Source: Chitinophagaceae bacterium (GTDB lineage: Bacteria > Bacteroidota > Bacteroidia > Chitinophagales > Chitinophagaceae). Taken from it: 64,000 nucleotides of DNA. The position numbers were made by a program, and so were the translations under genes. The stretch covers positions 62,001 to 126,000 of the forward strand of contig JANPZZ010000004.1 in NCBI GenBank assembly GCA_024707305.1, given 5' to 3'. Shown in pieces: positions 57,334-64,000 of this stretch. Every line of letters starts with the position of its first letter. Positions within the stretch are counted from its first letter, which is position 1. The notes under the pieces were generated by a model. That model did not search any database and had not been told where the DNA came from. It saw nothing but the letters and a program-made list of their open reading frames with translations.

Positions 57334-57798
57334 ATGGACTTTCTCGGCGAATTCGAGGCCACTTTAGACGCGAAGGGGCGTTTCCTCCTACCGGTCGGCT
57401 TTAAAAAGCAGCTACCGGAAGGAGAACAACTCCGCTTTGTTATCAACAGAGGATTTGAAAAATGTTTGAGTCTGTACCCTGTGAAAAATTGGGAACCCCT
57501 GTTTCAAAAGATCAAAGCCCTGAATGACTTTGATCCTGCGGCCCGGGAGTTTCGCCGGAAGTTTCTGAATGGCGCCACATATGTGGAGCCCGATACTGCC
57601 GGCCGGCTTTTGATTCCACCGAACCTCAAAGATCATGCGGATCTGCAGAAAGACATTGTGTTGGTTGCGGTGGGCGAAAAAATAGAAATCTGGGATAGTA
57701 ATAAGTACAAACAGCTCTTTGATTCATTCTCTCCGGAAGAATTCAGCAACCTGGCGAGCAGTGTAATGAACAAAAACACAGAAACAGGAAAGTTATGA
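57334..57798 (+). CDS. mraZ: Transcriptional regulator MraZ
   Basis: First gene of the dcw cell-division/cell-wall cluster, a DNA-binding SpoVT/AbrB-type protein that controls the cluster. Two SpoVT-AbrB repeats are seen: FLGEFEATLDAKGRFLLPVGFKK (about residues 3-25) and ATYVEPDTAGRLLIPPNLK (about 80-98), each with the family's DxxGR core. The 154-residue length is normal. The stop overlaps the rsmH start (ATGA), so the genes are translationally coupled. Confidence 0.96.
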   Translation: MDFLGEFEATLDAKGRFLLPVGFKKQLPEGEQLRFVINRGFEKCLSLYPVKNWEPLFQKIKALNDFDPAAREFRRKFLNGATYVEPDTAGRLLIPPNLKDHADLQKDIVLVAVGEKIEIWDSNKYKQLFDSFSPEEFSNLASSVMNKNTETGKL

Positions 57799-58739
57799 GT
57801 AAGCCAGCCGATAACAGCGGCCATGCTCCTTACCATATTCCTGTATTGTGGAAAGAAAGTATCGCTGCTCTTGCTATAAAGCCTGACGGTATTTATGTGG
57901 ATTGCACATTTGGAGGTGGTGGCCATAGTCGCGGTATTCTGGAACAACTCGGTGCAGGCGGACGCCTCATCGCTTTTGACCAGGATGACGATGCACGCCG
58001 CAACCTGCCCGATGATGTACGATTGCTTTTCATACCACAAAATTTCAGGCACGTTCAACGGTTTCTGCGATTACATCAAATAACAGAAGTGGATGGCATC
58101 CTTGCCGACCTCGGTGTAAGCAGTCACCAGTTTGACGAAGCCGAAAGAGGTTTCTCCATCCGCTTTGATGCGCCGATGGACATGCGCATGGATCAGCGTC
58201 AGGAAAAAACCGCTTTCCAGGTATTGCAACAGTATTCTGAACAGCAACTGCATAAGTTGTTTGAACAATATGGTGAAGTAACGAATTCCAAAACGCTGGC
58301 CCGAACGATTGTGGCCGTGCGCGACCAGGTATCGTTGCAAACCATCGACAGCTTTAAAAATGCCGTACGGAGTGTAGTGAAAGGAAACCCGAACCGGTAC
58401 TTTGCCCAGGTGTTCCAGGCGTTGCGCATCGAAGTGAATGAAGAACTTGTAGTGCTACAAGAATTGTTGCAACAAATACCCTCCCTGCTCAGGCCAGGCG
58501 GCAGAGCAGCCATCATCACCTTTCATTCTCTGGAAGACAGACTGGTAAAGAACTTTTTCAAAAACGGCACATTCGATGTGACCGATGACAATCCCTTTAT
58601 CACTACTGTAAGAAGGAATGAATTGAAAGTGATCACAAAAAAACCGATCGCACCAGGAGAAGAAGAATTAAAACGTAACCCAAGGTCGAGAAGTGCCAGG
58701 TTACGCGTGGCAGAAAAGAAACAGGGCGACGAAAAATAA
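57795..58739 (+). CDS. rsmH: 16S rRNA (cytosine(1402)-N(4))-methyltransferase RsmH
   Basis: Methylates C1402 of 16S rRNA, here as second gene of the dcw cluster. Seen motifs are the N-terminal HIPVLWKESIAALAIKPDG, the SAM-binding DCTFGGGGHSRGILEQLG, the loop DGILADLGVSSHQFDEAERGFS, and RGDAPMDMRM-like RFDAPMDMRMDQ. The C-terminal part includes ITFHSLEDRLVKNFFK and the basic ending NPRSRSARLRVAEK. 314 residues, normal. Confidence 0.97.
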   Translation: MSKPADNSGHAPYHIPVLWKESIAALAIKPDGIYVDCTFGGGGHSRGILEQLGAGGRLIAFDQDDDARRNLPDDVRLLFIPQNFRHVQRFLRLHQITEVDGILADLGVSSHQFDEAERGFSIRFDAPMDMRMDQRQEKTAFQVLQQYSEQQLHKLFEQYGEVTNSKTLARTIVAVRDQVSLQTIDSFKNAVRSVVKGNPNRYFAQVFQALRIEVNEELVVLQELLQQIPSLLRPGGRAAIITFHSLEDRLVKNFFKNGTFDVTDDNPFITTVRRNELKVITKKPIAPGEEELKRNPRSRSARLRVAEKKQGDEK

Positions 58740-58819
58740 TAGAAAAGCCCACTATACGATAGTTGAAATCTATATCCTTTGAATTGACCAATGGTCGGTT
58801 CACCCCTTAACAGTATAGT

Positions 58820-59170
58820 ATGCAGGAACAGGAAAATATCCGGGACAAACAAAGTCCTGGTAAAAAGAAATGGACAAGCTGGCTCAACTACCAATCGGTA
58901 GTGAAGCAGGTGCCTTTCTTTCTGTTTCTCACCTTCCTCGCAGTTATCTATATATATAATGGTCACCAGGCCGACAAAACCATGCGCGAAATCAGTAAGA
59001 CTACGCGTGAGGTGAAAGAACTGAGGTTTGAATACAAAGCCCTGCTCAGCCAATCCATGTTTCAAAGCAAAGGAAGCGAACTGAGCAAAAAAGTAGAATC
59101 GCTGGGATTGAAGGAATTGAATACGGCACCAGCCGTGATTGCAGCGGATAACCCGGCAGATAAAAAATGA
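58820..59170 (+). CDS. ftsL: FtsL-like division protein
   Basis: A 116-residue bitopic protein: cytoplasmic basic start (about residues 1-38), one membrane helix (VPFFLFLTFLAVIYIYNGH), then a coiled-coil-like periplasmic part (MREISKTTREVKELRFEYKAL). The topology, size and position between rsmH and the FtsI-type transpeptidase are those of FtsL, which links the divisome complex FtsB-FtsQ to FtsW-FtsI. Sequence identity in this family is low, so the call rests mainly on topology and synteny. Confidence 0.85.
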   Translation: MQEQENIRDKQSPGKKKWTSWLNYQSVVKQVPFFLFLTFLAVIYIYNGHQADKTMREISKTTREVKELRFEYKALLSQSMFQSKGSELSKKVESLGLKELNTAPAVIAADNPADKK

Positions 59171-59259
59171 CTTGGACGGTTTTCCGGGTCACCCTCTGCC
59201 AACTGGTGGAGGGTCGCCTCCGGAAATATTAATCATAAACAGGAACCATTCACTCAACC

Positions 59260-61390
59260 TTGGAAGTACGCAGAGACATATTGTGGCGTGTTTATATCAG
59301 CTTTCTCGGCATGGCTTTATTGTGTGTCGTGATTCTGGGCAAGGCATTTTATATACAACAGGTTGAAGGAAGTGAATTGCGCGCACTGGGTGATAGCCGC
59401 CAACAACGTATTGTAGAACTGGATGCTGAACGCGGTACCATATTTAGCGAAGACGGACAAATGCTCAGCACATCCATGCCGCAGTTTGATATCTATATGG
59501 ATTTTCAGGCGGATGGACTGCGCGATAAAAATGGAAAAGTTTTCAAAGAAAATATCGATTCATTCAGCCTGGCAATGGCAAAATTCTTTGGCGACAAATC
59601 CGCCAGCCAGTACAAAACTGAATTGAAACAGGGATATGATTCTAAGAAGCGTTACTATCCCCTGAAGAAAAAATTATCATTCGAAGAATATAAAGCCTTT
59701 CGCCAGTTTCCACTGGTACGACTGGGAAGAAATAAAAGTGGTGTGATTGTAGAAGAAAGCAGTAAACGGTTGGCCCCATTTGGATTGCTGGCAAATCGTA
59801 CGGTAGGTCTTTCACGTGAGTTTATCGCCAGCAATGGCAAAACGAAAAAACAAAACGTGGGTTTGGAAATGTCTTACGACAGCCTGCTCACGGGTGTTTC
59901 AGGCCAGCGGCTCGTTCGCTATGCATCCGGCATTGCGATTCCGGTTGATGGATTTCAGATTGAACCTGAAAATGGAAAAGACATTCACACAACACTGGAT
60001 GTAAACATCCAGGACATTACGCAGAATGCACTGCTGAAGCAAATGGAATTGCACGAAGCATTGTATGGTACCTGCATCGTGATGGAAACAAAAACCGGAA
60101 AGATTAAAGCAATTGCCAATCTCGGTCGCAGACCTGATGGCAGTTACTGGGAAGATGATAACTACGCGTTGCGCGTAACAGAACCTGGTAGCACGATCAA
60201 ACTGGTAACATTGCTTGCAACGCTGGAGAAAGGCACATCAAAACTGTCTGATCCCGTTGAAGTAGGAACAGCAGGACGCATGCAGGTGGGCCCCGTATGG
60301 TAAATGATGCCGAACGTCAACCGAAAGCGATTCAAACAGTGAAGGAATGTTTTGCACACAGCTCCAATGTGGGTATGAGCAAAATTGCATACCAGGCTTT
60401 TCAGAAAACCCGGCAGAGTTTAAAGATTACCTGACGAAGTATCATATGCTGGATAAAGCACCGGTCGATTTATCACACCTGCCACGTCCGCGCATTGCAC
60501 CACTCGATAAAGGAAGTGGCGGATTGATGAATATGATTACCATGAGTTTTGGCTATGCCATCCAGGTAAGCCCTTTGCATACTTTGATGTTGTACAATGC
60601 AATGGCAAACAATGGTAAAATGATGAAGCCTTACCTGGTAAACAGCATCAGCCAGGGTGGTATCGCAGTAAAACAATTTGAACCAACGGTATTAGATAAT
60701 CAACTGGTAAATGAATCGGTGGTGAAAGCAGCACGGGAAAGCCTGGAAGCCGTAATCACAGAAGGAACGGGTAAGAATGTTTTCAAGAACATGCCTTTTC
60801 CGGTAGCAGGAAAAACAGGTACAGCACACGTTTCTGATGCGGGCATTACTTATGGTCATGGTGTTTACCAGGCATCATTCGTGGGTTATTTCCCTGCCGA
60901 TGCGCCGCAATATTCAGTGATTGTTGTGATTCGTTCCAAACCACGTGCAGCCGTTCACTATGGTGGTACACTGGCGGGACCTGTTTTTAAAGAAGTAGCA
61001 CTTCGTTTATATGCGGCTTATGTGCAGCCCAAACTGCCAAGGCCATTTGAAATAGCCAAAGACAGTTCGAATTACTTTTTTGCCGGACAAACTGATGCGT
61101 TGCGTCAGGTGTACAGCAAACTTGGATGGAGCTGGTCTGATTCATCAGGTAATGCAAATTATGCGATGGTAACAGGCAGGAAGCAGCAAACCGTTGCAAA
61201 ACCTGTAGTAATCAAGCATTCCGTAGTACCTGATTTGAAAGGGATGGCATTGCGTGATGCGCTTTATCTTCTTGAATCGATGGGAGCAAAAGTGGCGGTA
61301 AAGGGAAAGGGAAAAGTAAAACAACAATCACTTGCGCCGGGAACGGCAATGGTGAAGGGAACATCAATTGTACTTGAACTCGGAAGTTAA
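59260..61390 (+). CDS. ftsI: Division transpeptidase FtsI/PBP3-type with PASTA domain (two frameshifts)
   Basis: Cross-links septal peptidoglycan. A membrane anchor (LWRVYISFLGMALLCVVILG) and dimerisation region precede the transpeptidase domain. The catalytic serine is in EPGSTIKLVT, the second motif in SSNVGMSK and the third in AGKTGTAHV. A C-terminal PASTA domain (VVPDLKGMALRDALYLLESMG) follows. The frame breaks at 60291-60294 (one C missing) and 60398-60401 (one T missing). Restoring them gives GRMQVGPRMVNDAERQ and AYQAFSENPAEFKDYL and about 710 residues. The start is a TTG at 59260, which fits the family start MEVRRDILWRVY. Confidence 0.94.
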
Positions 61391-61405
61391 ATATGTTATG
61401 CCACG

Positions 61406-62869
61406 GTGGTATTGAGAGAAGTACTATATAAGGTAGCAATCCGGTCGGTTTCTGGAAATACAGCAACAGAAATCACCGATGTACAGATTGATTCGAGACA
61501 GGTGAAAGCAGGTTGCCTTTTTATAGCAGTGAAAGGAGTGGCAACCGATGGTCATGCGTTCATTGAAAAAGCAATAAATGCGGGTGCAGCAGCAGTGATT
61601 TGTGAAAAGATGCCTGCTCAGTTAACTAATTCGGTTGTATATGTGCAGGTAGAAAACAGCGCAGCAGCAGCAGGCGAAGCAGCACATAATTTTTTCGGTC
61701 ATCCGTCCGAAAAAATGAAACTGGTAGGTGTTACCGGTACCAACGGAAAAACCACCATCGCCACCTTGCTTTATAAGCTCTTTACATCATTGGGATACAC
61801 CACCGGCTTGATTAGTACGGTGGAAAACAGAATTGGCGAAAAGATATTGCCTGCAACACATACCACGCCCGATCCTGTGCAGTTGAACCGGTTGTTGCGC
61901 GATATGAAAGATGCCGGCTGTTCACATGTGTTTATGGAAGTGAGTTCACATGCACTTCACCAACATCGAGTGACCGGCCTTCGGTTTTCAGGCGCACTGT
62001 TTAGCAATATCACACACGATCACCTGGATTATCACAAAACGTTTGATGAATATATCCGGGTAAAGAAAAGCTTCTTTGATCAGTTGGATTCTGAAGCATT
62101 TGCCATCAGCAATGCGGACGATAAACGTGGGATTGTGATGTTGCAAAATACAGCAGCTAAAAAGCACATGTACAGCCTTCGCACGCTTGCGGATTTTAAA
62201 GGCAAACTGATGGAGAATACACTTGCTGGTTTGCTGATGCAGGTAAATGATCAGGAAGTGCATTTCAGGCTGATCGGTGAATTCAACGCGTACAACCTGC
62301 TGGCAGTTTATGGTGCAGCCATCTGCCTGGGTGAAGATAAACAGGATGTATTGCTTCACCTGAGCAAACTCACCGGCGCAGAAGGACGGTTTGATTATAT
62401 CATTTCGCCAAAAGATTTTGTAATCGCAATTGTTGATTACGCACATACACCAGATGCATTGCTGAATGTGCTGGCAACGATTCAGAAGTTGAGAAAAGGA
62501 AACGAGCAGGTGATTACAGTTGTGGGATGCGGTGGTGATCGCGATAAAACCAAGCGGCCTGTTATGGCAGCAGCGGCAGTAGAGCACAGCGACAAAACGA
62601 TATTGACGAGTGATAATCCACGTACCGAAGATCCTGTTCAGATTATCCGTGATATGGAAGCTGGGTTGCAGGCATCGGCACGAAGAAAGTTCCTGAGTAT
62701 TACAGATCGCAAAGAAGCAATCAGAACTGCGATCACACTGGCCCAACCCAATGACATTGTGTTGATAGCAGGAAAGGGGCACGAAAAATACCAGGAGATT
62801 AACGGTGTGAGACATCACTTTGATGACAAAGAAATTGTTGAAGAGGTCTTTAAAGAATTAGAACGATAA
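61406..62869 (+). CDS. murE: UDP-N-acetylmuramoyl-L-alanyl-D-glutamate--2,6-diaminopimelate ligase MurE
   Basis: Adds the third stem amino acid to the peptidoglycan precursor. The ATP site is VTGTNGKTTIATLLYKLF (about residue 111). The middle ligase domain has MEVSSHALHQHRV, and the C-terminal segment TSDNPRTEDP carries the DNPR motif of meso-diaminopimelate-specific enzymes, as expected for a Gram-negative. GTG at 61406 is used as start; a TTG two codons later is possible. 487 residues, normal. Confidence 0.97.
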   Translation: MVLREVLYKVAIRSVSGNTATEITDVQIDSRQVKAGCLFIAVKGVATDGHAFIEKAINAGAAAVICEKMPAQLTNSVVYVQVENSAAAAGEAAHNFFGHPSEKMKLVGVTGTNGKTTIATLLYKLFTSLGYTTGLISTVENRIGEKILPATHTTPDPVQLNRLLRDMKDAGCSHVFMEVSSHALHQHRVTGLRFSGALFSNITHDHLDYHKTFDEYIRVKKSFFDQLDSEAFAISNADDKRGIVMLQNTAAKKHMYSLRTLADFKGKLMENTLAGLLMQVNDQEVHFRLIGEFNAYNLLAVYGAAICLGEDKQDVLLHLSKLTGAEGRFDYIISPKDFVIAIVDYAHTPDALLNVLATIQKLRKGNEQVITVVGCGGDRDKTKRPVMAAAAVEHSDKTILTSDNPRTEDPVQIIRDMEAGLQASARRKFLSITDRKEAIRTAITLAQPNDIVLIAGKGHEKYQEINGVRHHFDDKEIVEEVFKELER

Positions 62870-62897
62870 ACAGTAAACGGCAAACCACAGACTATTT

Positions 62898-64000
62898 ATG
62901 CTATATCATTTATTTGACTGGTTTGACAAGCAGGGCATCGATTTCCCGGGAAGTGAACTCTACCGGTTCATTTCCTTCAGGGTGGTGATGGCGATACTGA
63001 CGTCGTTATTGATAACACTGGTTTTCGGAAAGCGATTGATTCGTTACCTGCAGAACAAGCAGGTGGGTGAATCAGTTCGTGACCTTGGGCTGGCGGGTGA
63101 ACAGCAAAAGAAAGGTACTCCCACAATGGGCGGTATCATCATCATCCTGGGTATTATTATACCGACACTGCTCTTTGCAAAACTGGATACGATTTATATC
63201 ATCGTGATGTTGATTGCAACAGTTTGGCTTGGTATCATCGGATTTGTGGATGATTACCTGAAACTGCGTGCTAAACAACAGGCACAGCAACAAGGTGTGG
63301 CGTATAAGAAAGGTGATAAAGATGGTCTCGCTGGCTGGTTTAAAATTTTGGGCCAGGTAGGATTGGGAATTCTTGTAGGTGCGGTTCTGTACTTCCACCC
63401 CGATGTAAAAATCTGGCGTGAATACCAGGGCACACCACGTGCTGAGCAGGTTGATCAGTTTCACCAACGTGAAGTAAATGGGAAGGTTAAGTATTTTGTT
63501 GAAACAAAAGAACCTATTACCACAATTCCATTTGTGAAAAATCATGAGTTCAACTATAGCAAGTTGTTGCCTGAAGCATTACGTGATTTTTCATGGATCC
63601 TGTATATACTGGTTGTGATATTTATTATTACTGCAGTATCAAATGGGGCGAATATCACAGATGGATTAGATGGACTGGCGACGGGTACTTCGGCATTGAT
63701 TGGTGTTTGTCTCGGCATATTCGCTTACGCCAGTGGTAGTTTCGTCTTTGCCGATTATCTCAACATCATGTATATACCTGAGTTGGGCGAGCTCTCGATT
63801 TTTCTGGCGGCAATGATCGGAGCATGTGTGGGTTTTCTGTGGTATAATTCTTATCCGGCGCAGGTGTTCATGGGAGATACCGGAAGCCTCACACTGGGGG
63901 GTATCATCGCCGCCATTGCGATCATTGTACACAAAGAATTGTTGATCCCCATTTTCTGTGGTGTGTTCCTGGTAGAGAACCTGAGTGTAATGATCCAGGT
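62898..64000 (+). CDS. mraY: Phospho-N-acetylmuramoyl-pentapeptide transferase MraY (cut by window end)
   Basis: Integral membrane enzyme that makes lipid I from UDP-MurNAc-pentapeptide and undecaprenyl phosphate. The frame starts at the ATG at 62898 and stays open to the window end (at least 367 residues). Motifs are KGTPTMGGIIII, the aspartate pair in GFVDDYLKLRAKQQ, and ANITDGLDGLATGTSALIG, then VFMGDTGSLTLGG. Many membrane helices alternate. It has an inserted loop of about 55 residues (around REYQGTPRAEQVDQFHQREV), which is seen in related Bacteroidota MraY. Confidence 0.96.
   Translation, partial: MLYHLFDWFDKQGIDFPGSELYRFISFRVVMAILTSLLITLVFGKRLIRYLQNKQVGESVRDLGLAGEQQKKGTPTMGGIIIILGIIIPTLLFAKLDTIYIIVMLIATVWLGIIGFVDDYLKLRAKQQAQQQGVAYKKGDKDGLAGWFKILGQVGLGILVGAVLYFHPDVKIWREYQGTPRAEQVDQFHQREVNGKVKYFVETKEPITTIPFVKNHEFNYSKLLPEALRDFSWILYILVVIFIITAVSNGANITDGLDGLATGTSALIGVCLGIFAYASGSFVFADYLNIMYIPELGELSIFLAAMIGACVGFLWYNSYPAQVFMGDTGSLTLGGIIAAIAIIVHKELLIPIFCGVFLVENLSVMIQ

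Overview
The window looks like a chromosomal segment of a Bacteroidota member, probably Chitinophagaceae or a close relative. The evidence is the mix of genes: a type IX secretion (T9SS) component PorT next to ubiE, a secreted metallopeptidase with a T9SS-type C-terminal sorting domain, a TonB-dependent receptor with a carboxypeptidase-like plug extension, an atpD-atpC pair apart from the rest of the ATP synthase operon, TAnnTTTG-type promoters and weak ribosome binding sites. I see no tRNA, rRNA, insertion sequence, prophage or CRISPR array.

Layout. 1-3.1 kb: end of dnaB, rsmE, pyrD and a secreted protein. 3.2-8 kb: thiolase, a solitary AAA ATPase with a PD-(D/E)XK-like tail and an unusual upstream repeat set, a GlxA-type regulator and a CoA-binding protein. 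8-16.5 kb: secreted proteins, a YkuK-like RNase H fold protein, engB, a membrane protein/histidine kinase/response regulator set and an M1 aminopeptidase. 16.6-22.6 kb: ubiE-porT, a Wzi/RemB-like outer-membrane protein, dihydroorotase and a short MutS-like ATPase. 22.6-29.7 kb: two tandem paralogues of an unrecognised membrane-anchored family, a large repeat region, yifB/comM, DinB-like and an ABC exporter. 29.8-33.2 kb: a TonB receptor operon. 33.2-38.4 kb: GbsR-type regulator, flotillin with an NfeD-like partner, and pyruvate dehydrogenase E2. 38.6-48.6 kb: M48 peptidase, dnaX, outer-membrane barrel, GNAT-like protein, L,D-transpeptidase, S9 peptidase. 49-56.9 kb: atpDC, surface lipoproteins, YqgE, a histidine kinase and queA. 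57-64 kb: the start of the dcw division/cell-wall cluster mraZ-rsmH-ftsL-ftsI-murE-mraY, cut by the window end.

Two window-wide patterns matter for any reader. First, about 17 genes, including essential ones (atpD, ftsI, engB) and queA, carry 1-3 frameshifts, nearly all a single base in a homopolymer. Restoring one base regenerates the family's conserved sequence, so most are probably sequencing or assembly errors, and I give the merged gene spans. Second, intergenic spaces carry families of simple fold-back repeats (GTGGAAATGAGGAAAT-like, GATGATCGATGG/CCATCCACCATC-like, and 15-19 nt GTCCC...GGGAC hairpins). Their two arms are usually complementary and several sit just after stop codons.

The most interesting regulatory observations are an A9 run in dnaX followed at once by stops in both alternative frames (a possible slippage site making a short gamma-like subunit), four 10-bp-phased repeats before mraZ that resemble an MraZ operator, a cluster of DnaA-box-like sequences just upstream of it, and the repeat array before the AAA ATPase/nuclease-like gene.
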